Positions 15,737-24,496 of a stretch of 64,000 nt of DNA are shown piece after piece. This DNA comes from Flavobacterium branchiicola (lineage in GTDB: Bacteria; Bacteroidota; Bacteroidia; Flavobacteriales; Flavobacteriaceae): assembly GCF_018383905.1 (NCBI RefSeq), contig NZ_JAGYWA010000006.1, positions 124,001 through 188,000 of the forward strand, read 5' to 3'. Under the pieces are notes generated by a model that saw only the letters and a list, made by a program, of their open reading frames with translations, did not search any database and had not been told where the DNA came from. A program made the position numbers and the translations under genes. Each line of letters starts with the position of its first letter. Position 1 is the stretch's first letter.

Positions 15737-16611
15737 GTGGAAAAATAGCTATAATTAGTATACTTTATAAGAGTGATGAGTTGTTAGAAGATTTTTTTCA
15801 AAGCCTTTCGTTGCAAAAAAATGCCAATTTTACTCTTTTTCTTCTTGATAATGATGCAAATGATACAACAAAAGAGATAGTTTATAGTTTATCAGATAAG
15901 TACAATTTAAGTAATTCCGTTCAATACATAGAATGTAAAGATAATTCTGGATTTGCAAGGGGTAATAATATTGTATTGCAAGAAGTTTTAAAAAACGATT
16001 TTGAATATATATTATTGGCCAATAATGATGTGTTTTTTACACAAGCAAATTTATTAAGTTCGTTAAAAGACAAGTGCGCAATTTCTAAGGTTGTAACGCC
16101 ACAAATTTTATACTACGGAACAAATGAAATTTGGTTTTCTGGAGGATACATAAATAAATACAAAGGTTTAAATATTCATGAAAATGAATTTAAACCAATT
16201 TCTGAGGTTAAACAAGACGAGAGATTTGTTGAGTTTGCTCCAGCATGTTTTTTAATGGTTCATAAAAATATTTTTGAAAAAATAGGTTTGTTTGATGAAA
16301 AGTTCTTCGTTTATTGGGAAGATGTAGATTTTTGTGTCAGAATCAATAATTCAGGTTTTAAAATTTTACTGGACCCCTCATTGAACATTGAACATAAAGT
16401 GAGTGTAAGTACTGGAGGAAGGGCATCATTATTTTCAACCTACTATTTTTTAAGAAATAGACTTTATTTTATAAGAAAACATTTTAAGGGAATAGAGTTC
16501 TTGTCTTCGCTTTTTTATACCTATCTAACTTCATTTGCAAAAATATTACTTTATGATATGCCTCGAAAAAAGGTTATTATAAAAGCAGTCAAAGATTCTA
16601 AATTAATGTAA
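15718..16611 (+). CDS. GT2 glycosyltransferase, rhamnosyltransferase-like
   Basis: A 297-aa GT-A enzyme of the WbbL/rhamnosyltransferase-like branch. Visible are IAIISILYKSDELLEDFFQS, DNSGFARGNNIVLQ, LLANNDVFF as the NDD-like metal site, ACFLMVHKNIFEKIGLFDEKFFVYWEDVDFCVRI and a late helix before the C terminus. The EDVDFC motif and its position are typical of dTDP-rhamnosyl or N-acetyl sugar transferases. With a complete RfbABCD set in the locus, rhamnose is a plausible donor, but this is inference. It ends 1 bp before the polymerase gene. Confidence 0.87.
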   Translation: MGENSLSGKIAIISILYKSDELLEDFFQSLSLQKNANFTLFLLDNDANDTTKEIVYSLSDKYNLSNSVQYIECKDNSGFARGNNIVLQEVLKNDFEYILLANNDVFFTQANLLSSLKDKCAISKVVTPQILYYGTNEIWFSGGYINKYKGLNIHENEFKPISEVKQDERFVEFAPACFLMVHKNIFEKIGLFDEKFFVYWEDVDFCVRINNSGFKILLDPSLNIEHKVSVSTGGRASLFSTYYFLRNRLYFIRKHFKGIEFLSSLFYTYLTSFAKILLYDMPRKKVIIKAVKDSKLM

Positions 16612-16612
16612 T

Positions 16613-17980
16613 ATGAATTATGTTGATTTTTTTCTTTTTGCGGAACAGAATCTAGGGAGTGTAATTTTTTTTGCGCTATTTATCAGTGTAGTATATTTTT
16701 TTTTACATAGAAAATATATTTATTCGTTTTTTGACCCATTTTTATTAATTACGATTATTTCAGGACTATCAGCGTCTACTGTTTTTTTTCTGTACTTTAA
16801 TGACGCCATAAGTGCTGAATTGTTTTATAGATTTATTTTTACAGAGTTAGCTTTTTTTGCGGGTTTTTTTATCATAAGACCCATAAAGTATAAATCTATT
16901 TATCAAAATAAAAATCCTGTATCTTCAAGTATTTTTTCTGAAAAGTTTGTAAGTATATTATTTTACATATCCAGTTTCTTGCATATTGGGTTTCAATTAT
17001 TGACTTATATAGTAGTAGGTATTCCTTTGCTTTTGGAAAGTAGGATGTCTACTTTCGCAGGGGGTAGCGGATTTGGTCTTATAGGAAGGATTATTGAAAT
17101 TGTCAATGTGATGGGCACTTTCTTATTACTTTACAGAGTGTTTTATTGCTCAGGAATCTCAGTAATAGGACGACTTTATAATTATTTATATTTATTTTTA
17201 GTTATAATATTTTTATTGCTCTCTGGTAGTAAAACGAACTTGATTTTTTTGGTATACTATTTATTTTTTTTAAATCTGTATATGCTTAAAATTAAAGGTA
17301 ATTCGGTTGCTGGTGTAGTGAAGAAAATATCTAAGTTTCAAAAAATTCTTATCTATTCTTCCATTCCTTTGATATTTGTTGTAATGTATGTTCAGCTTGT
17401 AAATTCTGGAAGTGAATCTGAAGATTCTCTTCTGTTGTCATTAGGACAGAGAGTAATTTCTTTTGGAGATATTTATTATATGACTTTTCCTGATAATGTT
17501 ATTAGAATTATGAATAATGATAGTGGTCTTTTACAATTATTTAAAGATCCTTTAGGAATGCTTCGTATAGTTTCTTGGGAAAAACTTCCACTAGATTGTG
17601 GTATTGAGATTTATCAATATCATTATCCTAATGGTATGCTTTCGGGACCTAATGCCCGATATAATTATTTTGCGATATTATATTTTAATACAATAGGTCA
17701 AATTATTTATTGTTTTATACTTGGATTAATTACTTCATTTATGCGAAATACATTCTTTAAGCTGTTGCCCAATAACATAATATTTGGTGGTATATACACC
17801 CTTTTTGCTATTAACTTAGTGTATATATATCAAGATCAAGCATTTACGGTAGCTAGATTTTTTAATATAATTACAATAGTTCCTATACTAATTATTTTTG
17901 CTCTTTTTATACAATATATTTTAGAGTTAAACCCATTGAAGGATTTAATTATCTCTCGAAAAAATATTCAAAAGTTATAA
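16613..17980 (+). CDS. wzy: Wzy-like oligosaccharide repeat-unit polymerase
   Basis: A 455-aa integral membrane protein with around 11 hydrophobic helices and a large loop (about 260-360) between late helices containing YPNGMLSGPNARYNYFAI, as in Wzy-type repeat-unit polymerases. Start is ATG 16613, one base after the GT2 stop. Position among wzx, GTs and acetyltransferases supports the role. Sequence conservation in Wzy proteins is poor, so the call rests on topology, loop and context. A second candidate polymerase or ligase is at 54833. Confidence 0.78.
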   Translation: MNYVDFFLFAEQNLGSVIFFALFISVVYFFLHRKYIYSFFDPFLLITIISGLSASTVFFLYFNDAISAELFYRFIFTELAFFAGFFIIRPIKYKSIYQNKNPVSSSIFSEKFVSILFYISSFLHIGFQLLTYIVVGIPLLLESRMSTFAGGSGFGLIGRIIEIVNVMGTFLLLYRVFYCSGISVIGRLYNYLYLFLVIIFLLLSGSKTNLIFLVYYLFFLNLYMLKIKGNSVAGVVKKISKFQKILIYSSIPLIFVVMYVQLVNSGSESEDSLLLSLGQRVISFGDIYYMTFPDNVIRIMNNDSGLLQLFKDPLGMLRIVSWEKLPLDCGIEIYQYHYPNGMLSGPNARYNYFAILYFNTIGQIIYCFILGLITSFMRNTFFKLLPNNIIFGGIYTLFAINLVYIYQDQAFTVARFFNIITIVPILIIFALFIQYILELNPLKDLIISRKNIQKL

Positions 17981-17999
17981 TTGAATCATAATTATACAA

Positions 18000-18374
18000 A
18001 ATAAATATTAATTTGTGGCATTTCATGGCAACGGAGGCTATTTGTCTCAGCTTTTATTGGAAAGGTTATGAAGTATATGATGATGGTTTTAGGGATGTTC
18101 ATAAGACTTCATTCAAAAATTTAGAAGAGTTAGACATTCTCAATAAATTTAATCTTGTTTTAATTACTTTAAATGATTTAAAAGTATATTTCAGATAATT
18201 AATAAAATCAATATAGATGAAATATACAATCTTGATGGACGAAGTTTTGTAACGCTATCTTTTAAACAACCTGCAGAAGTAAAGAAAATTATCATAATGG
18301 CAACATTAAATTTGCTAGAAGTGATTAGATTTTCAGGGCTAGCAATCAAATATTATAATGTTGGTTCAAGTTAA
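18000..18374 (+). pseudogene. gmd: Decayed 5' remnant of a GDP-mannose 4,6-dehydratase gene
   Basis: Translating all three frames gives consecutive Gmd segments: ICGIS, then GGYLSQLLLE, then KGYEVYDDG, RDVHKTSFKNLEELDI and FNLVLITLNDL, then INIDEIYNLDGRSFVTLSFKQPAE, and finally LLEVIRFSGLAIKYYNVGSS followed by a stop at 18372. In intact Gmd these are the cofactor loop, the loop before the NDxxD strand, PDEIYNLAAQS-type and AGSSE motifs, in this order. At least three frame changes separate them and the last two-thirds of the gene is missing. An intact gmd of a different sequence type lies at 21417. It starts about 20 bp after the wzy stop. A 61-codon TTG-started frame at 18013-18198 is part of this remnant, not a gene. 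Confidence 0.82.
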
Positions 18375-18678
18375 TACATGGTAGAGCAGAGCATGTCGTT
18401 GATTTAGAAACACCATTAAGACCAAGGAATCTTTTAAACGAGTTAAGTGTTTTTGTATCTATTTTTTGTGAATTTTGGAATTATACTAGAGGAATATATT
18501 TTTTTCAGAAGACTTTTTGGTTTTTCGACAAAGTAAATATCCGGATATACAAACAAAAAATATTTATTATTGTTTTTGCGTAGTTTTTACCATTTGTTTC
18601 TTTCGTGATCTAATCAGAATTCCATTAAAAATATTTATTTCGCCTTTTTTATTAGATTTTTTTAGAAAATCTTTTTAA
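18375..18678 (+). pseudogene. Unidentified decayed coding remnant
   Basis: One frame reads IHGRAEHVVDLETPLRPRNL and onward to a stop near 18583. A second frame, open after a stop at 18487, reads SEDFLVFRQSKYPDIQTKN and ends LLDFFRKSF with a stop at 18676-18678. Joined by a frameshift near 18500 they would form a plausible C-terminal piece of about 100 residues. Codon usage resembles the neighbouring genes. No family was recognised. It lies between the gmd remnant and the next intact gene, suggesting that one or two genes were lost here. Confidence 0.4.
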
Positions 18679-18698
18679 AATAATTAATTAAAAAAATA

Positions 18699-19739
18699 AT
18701 GAAGTTAATACTCGATAATATTGTTTTTTCTTTACAAAAAGCAGGTGGAATATCTACTTATTGGTATGAATTATATTCAAGAATTTTAAGAGACAATATT
18801 GATGTCTTATTTATTGACAGAGAAAATGACAATATAGTTAGAAATCGTATTGCTATAGAAAAGCAAAAGATTATTAGTACTGGAAGTCAGAAAATATTAA
18901 TCGATCGGTTTAAAAAAATTAGCTTGAATGAAATAAATCAAAAGTTTATTTTTCATTCTAGTTATAATAGGATTACAACAAATAAAAATGCTAAACAGGT
19001 AATTACAGTTCATGATTTTGTTCACGAAAGGTTTTATCGAGGAATTAGAAAAATTTTACATAGTTATCAAAAATCTAATGCAATAAAAAGTGCAGATGCG
19101 ATAATTGTTATATCAGAAAATACAAAAAAAGATCTTTTCTTATTTTTTCCTAATTTAGATCAAAATAAAGTGCATCTTATCTATAATGGTGTCTCAAATG
19201 ATTTCTTTAATGTAGGAAATTGGGAAAAATCTAATGATTTTCTGTTTATAGGTTCTAGGGAAACCTATAAAAATTTTGATTTTGCAGTTAGAGCGATTGC
19301 TCAAACTGATAAGTTTAATCTAAATATAGTAGGTTCGGCCTTAAAAAAGGAAGAAATAATTTTTTTAAATGAACTTATTCCAGGACGTTGGCAATTATTT
19401 AATAATATTGATAATGAAGAATTAAATGAGTTGTACAATAAAGCCTATGCACTTATGTATCCTTCTTCTTATGAGGGTTTTGGAATCCCTTTACTTGAAG
19501 CAATGAAAGCAGGGTGTCCGTTCATAGCTTTACGTAGTTCGTCAATTCCTGAAGTGGCAGGAGATGCAGGTGTAATAATTGATAAATTAGAAATACCTCT
19601 TTTTAATAAAGCCATCTCTATAATTAATAAAAATCGCGAAGAAATAATAAATAAAGGTTTTAGCCAAGCTAACAAGTTTTCTTGGGAAAAATGTTATACC
19701 GAAACATTAAATATATACAAAGAATTATATAAGTCATGA
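18699..19739 (+). CDS. GT4 family glycosyltransferase
   Basis: A 346-aa GT-B enzyme. The N-terminal acceptor domain starts MKLILDNIVFSLQKAGGISTYWYEL. The C-terminal domain has LIYNGVSNDFF, FLFIGSRETYKNFDFAVRAI and the retaining GT4 motif YPSSYEGFGIPLLEAMKAGCPFIAL (E-x7-E), then SSIPEVAGDAGV. The pattern HDFVHERFYRGIRK is shared with mannosyl/rhamnosyl-type GT4 enzymes. It is preceded by an A-rich leader and overlaps the next GT2 gene by 4 bp (ATGA). Confidence 0.9.
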   Translation: MKLILDNIVFSLQKAGGISTYWYELYSRILRDNIDVLFIDRENDNIVRNRIAIEKQKIISTGSQKILIDRFKKISLNEINQKFIFHSSYNRITTNKNAKQVITVHDFVHERFYRGIRKILHSYQKSNAIKSADAIIVISENTKKDLFLFFPNLDQNKVHLIYNGVSNDFFNVGNWEKSNDFLFIGSRETYKNFDFAVRAIAQTDKFNLNIVGSALKKEEIIFLNELIPGRWQLFNNIDNEELNELYNKAYALMYPSSYEGFGIPLLEAMKAGCPFIALRSSSIPEVAGDAGVIIDKLEIPLFNKAISIINKNREEIINKGFSQANKFSWEKCYTETLNIYKELYKS

Positions 19740-20482
19740 AAATTTCCATAATCACTGTTGTTTATAACAACGAACGAACAATTAGGGATGCCATACAGTC
19801 TGTAATAGGGCAATCTTATAAAAATATAGAATATGTTATTATCGATGGAAAATCTAAGGACAATACAGTATCTATTATTAAAGAATATGAAGATAAATTG
19901 GGATATTTTATTTCTGAAAAAGATAATGGATTATATGATGCTATGAATAAAGGAGTCCAGTCAGCTACTGGAGACGTGATTGGGATATTGAATTCAGATG
20001 ATTTATATCAAGATTCAGATGTTATTGCAGATGTTATGGAACAGTTTCTGGCCGATTCTTATTTAGACATTTTGTATGGAAATCTTGTGTATGTGAAAAG
20101 TGATGATACTAATGTGGTTGTAAGGAATTGGAAATCTAAGCAGTATTATAATAATTTTTTTGAAAATGGTAATGTTCCACCACATCCCTCATTGTTTGTA
20201 AAAAGATCTGTTTATGATAAAGCAGGGGTATTTAATTTAGACTATAAGTTAGCTGCCGACTATGAATTAATGTTTAGAATGTTAAAGAAACATACTTTTA
20301 AAATTAGATATATTGATCGATTAATTGTTAAGATGAGACTTGGGGGGGCTACAAATCAAAGTATATCCAATATTGTAAATCAAAATAAAGAGATACTTAA
20401 AGCATGGAAAAATAATGGATTGAGGGCTCCATTTTATTTAATGCCAATGAGAATATTTAAACGGTTAATTCAATTTATTTAA
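19736..20482 (+). CDS. GT2 glycosyltransferase (WfgS/colanic-acid type)
   Basis: A 248-aa GT-A enzyme: KISIITVVYNNERTIRDAIQSV, VIIDGKSKDNTVSI, ISEKDNGLYDAMNKGVQSATGD and the DxD-like ILNSDDLYQD, followed by PPHPSLFVKRSVYDKAG and AADYELMFRML. This is the compact subfamily of GTs that act late in repeat-unit synthesis. A run of seven G (20342-20348) encodes Leu-Gly-Gly-Ala near the end of the catalytic domain. In so AT-rich a gene this is a possible slippage site. It overlaps the GT4 gene by 4 bp. Confidence 0.88.
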   Translation: MKISIITVVYNNERTIRDAIQSVIGQSYKNIEYVIIDGKSKDNTVSIIKEYEDKLGYFISEKDNGLYDAMNKGVQSATGDVIGILNSDDLYQDSDVIADVMEQFLADSYLDILYGNLVYVKSDDTNVVVRNWKSKQYYNNFFENGNVPPHPSLFVKRSVYDKAGVFNLDYKLAADYELMFRMLKKHTFKIRYIDRLIVKMRLGGATNQSISNIVNQNKEILKAWKNNGLRAPFYLMPMRIFKRLIQFI

Positions 20483-20506
20483 GAAATAAAAAACATATAG
20501 AAGCAA

Positions 20507-21406
20507 ATGAAAATTCTATTAACTGGTTCAAATGGCTTTCTTGGAAAATTTATTTATGAACAAGTAAAGTATGAAAATGAAATTTTTGAACTATCGAGAA
20601 ATTCTGGTACTTATAAGTTTTCATTAGATAAAGAAGTTCCAATTTTTAATAATAATTTTGATCTCGTAATACATGCTGCTGGTAAAGCACATAGTGTTCC
20701 AAAAACAGAAATACAAAAGAAAGAATTTTATAATGTTAATGTTTTAGGAGCCAAAAACTTATTAAAAGGGTTAGAAAAATCAACTATTCCTAAAGAATTT
20801 GTTTTTATAAGTTCCGTATCAGTTTATGGACAGGAAAGTGGTAAGGAGATAGATGAAAATTTCTTTTTAGGGGCTACAGATCCGTATGGAGTAAGTAAAA
20901 TAGAAGCTGAAAAGATTGTATTAGAATGGTGTAAAGAAAGAAATGTAGTTTGCACAATTTTGCGTTTACCATTATTAGTAGGAGAAAATGCTCCCGGAAA
21001 TTTGGGATCCATGATAAATGCGATCAGTAAAGGCTATTATTTTAATGTAGCGGGAGGGAAAGCTCAAAAGAGTATGGTTTTAGCTAAAGATGTAGCTTCA
21101 TTAATTACAAAGGCTGCTCAAATAGGAGGGACTTACAATTTGACTGACGGATGTCATCCAACTTTTAATGATTTAAGCTCTGCTATTTCAATGAATATGG
21201 AAAAAAAAAAGCCGAAAAATTTATCAATGAATTTAGCTTTGTTTATTGGTAAATTTGGAGATTTTTTTGGAAATAGAGCGCCAATTAATACACTGAAGGT
21301 TCGAAAGATGACATCAGATTTAACTTTTAATGACTATAAAGCACAAATGATGCTTGATTGGAAACCACAATCGGTGATTGACTATATAAATAATAATAAA
21401 ATATAA
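20507..21406 (+). CDS. NAD-dependent epimerase/reductase, WbpV/FnlB-like
   Basis: An SDR of 299 aa. It has the cofactor motif GSNGFLGKFIY, HAAGKAHSVP, the catalytic SSVSVYGQESGKEI and PYGVSKIEAEK (Tyr-x3-Lys), and RLPLLVGENAPGN. The family includes WbpV/WbpK/FnlB-type enzymes that reduce a UDP-4-keto-6-deoxy-HexNAc made by a WbpM-type dehydratase, giving UDP-FucNAc or QuiNAc. It commonly neighbours a WbpL-type transferase, and such a gene is at 23525, with a WbpM-like dehydratase at 28471. A run of ten A lies at 21201-21210. The substrate is inferred from context. Confidence 0.82.
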   Translation: MKILLTGSNGFLGKFIYEQVKYENEIFELSRNSGTYKFSLDKEVPIFNNNFDLVIHAAGKAHSVPKTEIQKKEFYNVNVLGAKNLLKGLEKSTIPKEFVFISSVSVYGQESGKEIDENFFLGATDPYGVSKIEAEKIVLEWCKERNVVCTILRLPLLVGENAPGNLGSMINAISKGYYFNVAGGKAQKSMVLAKDVASLITKAAQIGGTYNLTDGCHPTFNDLSSAISMNMEKKKPKNLSMNLALFIGKFGDFFGNRAPINTLKVRKMTSDLTFNDYKAQMMLDWKPQSVIDYINNNKI

Positions 21407-21416
21407 AATTTTGAAA

Positions 21417-22535
21417 ATGAAAGTAGCACTTATAACTGGAATTACAGGGCAAGATGGATCATATTTAGCAGAGTTATTATTAGAGAAAGGATATATGGTT
21501 CATGGTGTTAAAAGAAGGGCTTCTTCTTTTAATACTCAGCGTATTGATCATATATACCAAGATCAACATGAGGTACATGTGAATTTTAAGTTGCATTATG
21601 GTGATCTTACTGACTCTACTAATATTATCAGAATTATTCAGGAAGTACAACCGGACGAAATCTATAATTTAGGAGCAATGAGCCACGTAAAGGTTTCTTT
21701 TGACTCTCCGGAATACGTTGCTAATGTAGATGGAATTGGAACATTGAGAATTTTAGAGGCCGTACGTATTTTAGGATTAGAAAAGAAAACTCGTATTTAT
21801 CAGGCATCGACATCTGAGTTATACGGCGGTTTGGCTGAAAATAAAAATGCAAAAGGGTTTTATGATGAACATTCTCCTTTCTATCCACGTTCACCTTATG
21901 GGGCAGCTAAAATTTATGGTTTTTGGATAACCAAAAATTATAGAGAGGCTTATGGTATGTTTGCGACTAATGGAATTCTTTTTAATCATGAATCACCTCG
22001 CCGTGGAGAAACTTTTGTAACTCGTAAAATTACAATGGCTACAGCTGCAATTGCTTTAGGAGAACAAGATTGTCTGTATTTAGGAAATCTAGATGCACAA
22101 CGTGACTGGGGACATGCTAAAGATTATGTAGAAGCGATGTGGAGAATTCTTCAGCAAGATGCTGCAGAAGATTATGTTATTGCTATGGGAGAAACCACTT
22201 ATGTGCGTGATTTTGTTAGAATGTCATTTGCAGAAGTAGGAATAGATATCGAGTTTAGAGGTGAAGGCGTAAATGAAAAAGGATTTGTAGTTTCTTGCAG
22301 TAACCCAAGTTATCAAATCGAAATTGGGAAGCAAGTTATTGCTGTAGATCCACAATATTTCCGTCCAACAGAAGTAGACTTGCTTATTGGAGATCCAACA
22401 AAATCAAAAACAAAATTAGGATGGGTGCCTAAATATGATTTGGTTGGATTAGTAAAAGAAATGATGATATCTGATCTTGCATATGTTCAAAGAGAGAAGA
22501 TGTTAAACGAAGTAAGATCTGCTATTAGATATTAA
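21417..22535 (+). CDS. gmd: GDP-mannose 4,6-dehydratase
   Basis: Converts GDP-mannose to GDP-4-keto-6-deoxymannose. Motifs are ITGITGQDGSYLAELLLEKG (NADP site), HGVKRRASSFNTQRIDHIY, LHYGDLTDSTNIIRII, PDEIYNLGAMSHVKVSFDSP, the catalytic ASTSELYGGLAENK and YPRSPYGAAKIYGFW, and FNHESPRRGETFVTRKI. Length 372 aa is normal. ATG 21417 is chosen over the in-frame TTG 21411 because the family starts directly before the first beta strand. Its substrate comes from ManC (2995) and its product goes to Fcl, 49 bp downstream. Confidence 0.96.
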   Translation: MKVALITGITGQDGSYLAELLLEKGYMVHGVKRRASSFNTQRIDHIYQDQHEVHVNFKLHYGDLTDSTNIIRIIQEVQPDEIYNLGAMSHVKVSFDSPEYVANVDGIGTLRILEAVRILGLEKKTRIYQASTSELYGGLAENKNAKGFYDEHSPFYPRSPYGAAKIYGFWITKNYREAYGMFATNGILFNHESPRRGETFVTRKITMATAAIALGEQDCLYLGNLDAQRDWGHAKDYVEAMWRILQQDAAEDYVIAMGETTYVRDFVRMSFAEVGIDIEFRGEGVNEKGFVVSCSNPSYQIEIGKQVIAVDPQYFRPTEVDLLIGDPTKSKTKLGWVPKYDLVGLVKEMMISDLAYVQREKMLNEVRSAIRY

Positions 22536-22575
22536 TTAAATTTATTAGAATAATTTGTATTCTTGATTAGGAAAA

Positions 22576-22584
22576 AGGAGCACT
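22576..22584 (+). promoter_or_regulatory. Shine-Dalgarno-like site before fcl
   Basis: AGGAG at 22576-22580 is four bases before the fcl ATG. Nearly all other starts in this window have only A/T-rich leaders, as expected for Bacteroidota, so this site is exceptional. It fixes the start at 22585 rather than deciding between alternatives. Confidence 0.5.
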
Positions 22585-23517
22585 ATGAATTTACAAGATA
22601 AAATATATATAGCTGGGCATAGAGGTATGGTGGGATCAGCCATCTTGCGTCAATTAAAAGAAAAAGGATACAAAAATTTTGTGTTGAAGACCTCTTCAGA
22701 ATTAGATTTAAGAAATCAGCAAACGGTTGCAGATTTCTTTGCTGAAGAAAAACCAGATTATGTTTTTTTGGCAGCTGCAAAAGTTGGAGGAATTATAGCT
22801 AATAATACTTACAGAGGAGATTTTATTTATGAAAATTTGATGATACAAAATAATATCATTCATCAATCCTATTTGAACAACGTAAAGAAATTGATGTTTT
22901 TAGGATCTTCTTGTATCTATCCCAAAATGGCTCCACAGCCATTAAAGGAAGAATACATGCTTACTGGTGAGTTGGAACCTACTAATGAGCCATATGCAAT
23001 CGCAAAAATTGCGGGTATTAAAATGTGTGATGCTTATAGAGACCAGTTTGGCTGTAATTTTATTTCTGTTATGCCAACAAATCTATACGGACCTAATGAT
23101 AATTATGATTTAAAAAATTCTCATGTTCTTCCAGCAATGCTTAGAAAATTTATTATTGCAAAACGCAATAATGAAGCATCGGTTACTATTTGGGGAACAG
23201 GAAGTCCGAAAAGAGAATTTTTACATGCAGACGATCTTGCAGAGGCTTGTTTATATTTAATGGAAAATTATAACGAACAAGGATTAGTGAATATTGGAGT
23301 AGGAGAAGATATATCGATTTTGGATTTGGCTATTTTGGTAAAAAAAATAGTAGGGTTTGAAGGAGAAATTTTAACAGACACTTCTAAGCCTGACGGAACC
23401 CCTCGTAAACTTATGGATGTTTCGAAATTAAACGGCTTTGGATGGAAAGCCAAAACTAGCCTAGAGGAAGGCATTAAGAAAGTCTATGAAGAAATAAAAG
23501 ATACTAACTGGGAGTAA
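22585..23517 (+). CDS. fcl: GDP-L-fucose synthase
   Basis: Bifunctional 3,5-epimerase/4-reductase that makes GDP-L-fucose. It has GHRGMVGSAILRQL (NADPH loop), SSELDLRNQQTV, FLAAAKVGGIIANN, the catalytic SSCIYPKMAPQPLKE and EPYAIAKIAGIKMC, then PTNLYGPNDNYD and REFLHADDLAEAC. At 310 aa it is full length. Together with ManC and Gmd it completes the GDP-fucose route from mannose-1-phosphate; no phosphomannomutase is in the window. Confidence 0.96.
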   Translation: MNLQDKIYIAGHRGMVGSAILRQLKEKGYKNFVLKTSSELDLRNQQTVADFFAEEKPDYVFLAAAKVGGIIANNTYRGDFIYENLMIQNNIIHQSYLNNVKKLMFLGSSCIYPKMAPQPLKEEYMLTGELEPTNEPYAIAKIAGIKMCDAYRDQFGCNFISVMPTNLYGPNDNYDLKNSHVLPAMLRKFIIAKRNNEASVTIWGTGSPKREFLHADDLAEACLYLMENYNEQGLVNIGVGEDISILDLAILVKKIVGFEGEILTDTSKPDGTPRKLMDVSKLNGFGWKAKTSLEEGIKKVYEEIKDTNWE

Positions 23518-23524
23518 TCGTAAA

Positions 23525-24496
23525 ATGGAGTATACAATTTTAGGGATTATTTTAATGAGTATTATGTTGCTTTATTTCAAAGTAGCCGATCATTTTAATA
23601 TAATTGATAAACCCAATCAAAGAAGTTCTCATACAGAAATAACATTGAGAGGAGGTGGAATCATTTTTTGGTTTTCATCTTTTTTGTATTTTTTGCGACA
23701 TGTAGAGAGTAATTATTATTTCTTTACTGGAATAACTTTAGTAAGTCTTGTAAGCTTTTGGGATGATATTCAAAGTTTATCAAATAAAATTAGAATCGGA
23801 ATTCATTTTCTTTCAATCACTTTGATTTTTTATGATTTAAATTTATTCCATTTAATGCCTGTTTGGGGAATTGTAGTTTCTTATGTTTTGGCCATCGGAC
23901 TAATAAATGCTTATAATTTCATGGATGGAATTAATGGTATTACAGGACTGTATACTTTAGTCGTAATGGGATCATTATTGTATGTCAATACAAAAATTCA
24001 GCTTTTTACTGATGGAATGTTTATAAAATATGCAATGCTTGCTAGTTTAGTATTTCTATTTTTTAATTATAGAAAAAGAGCAAAATGTTTTGCTGGTGAT
24101 GTAGGAAGTATTGCCATAGCTTTTTGGATAATTTATTTGGTTGTAAAACTAATTCTTGTAACGGAATCACTTATTTGGTTATTGTTTTTGGCAGTATACG
24201 GAGTTGATGCGGTTTGTACAATTCTACACAGACTTTATTTAAAACAAAATATTTTTGAGGCACATCGATTACACTTGTATCAAATATTAAGCAATGAATA
24301 TAAAATACAGCATAGATTAGTGTCTCTTCTTTATGCATTAGCTCAAGTAGGAATTTCTTTATTAGTAATTCTTCTCTATCAAAAAATTCAAGATTCACTT
24401 ATATTCTTAATTGTAATTTTGCCTTTATTGTTGCTTTATTCATCAAAATTTTATTTGTTAAACAAGAATAATTTACGTTTGAATCATGGGGCCTAA
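23525..24496 (+). CDS. WbpL/WecA-like undecaprenyl-phosphate sugar-1-phosphate transferase
   Basis: A 323-aa membrane protein with about ten helices of the MraY/WecA superfamily. The loop motifs are HFNIIDKPNQRSSHTE, the DDxxD-like SFWDDIQSLSNK, NAYNFMDGINGITG and the Mg site CFAGDVGSIAIAFW, ending with AHRLHLYQIL. The family initiates glycan synthesis by transferring a HexNAc-1-P (GlcNAc, FucNAc or QuiNAc) to undecaprenyl phosphate. It is one of two initiating enzymes in the locus; the other, at 56196, belongs to the unrelated WcaJ family. Confidence 0.92.
   Translation: MEYTILGIILMSIMLLYFKVADHFNIIDKPNQRSSHTEITLRGGGIIFWFSSFLYFLRHVESNYYFFTGITLVSLVSFWDDIQSLSNKIRIGIHFLSITLIFYDLNLFHLMPVWGIVVSYVLAIGLINAYNFMDGINGITGLYTLVVMGSLLYVNTKIQLFTDGMFIKYAMLASLVFLFFNYRKRAKCFAGDVGSIAIAFWIIYLVVKLILVTESLIWLLFLAVYGVDAVCTILHRLYLKQNIFEAHRLHLYQILSNEYKIQHRLVSLLYALAQVGISLLVILLYQKIQDSLIFLIVILPLLLLYSSKFYLLNKNNLRLNHGA

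Noticed and set aside
18013..18198. 61-codon TTG-started open frame as an independent gene
   Set aside because: It is one frame of the decayed gmd; its KGYEVYDDG and LNDL segments align with Gmd and neighbouring segments continue in the other frames.
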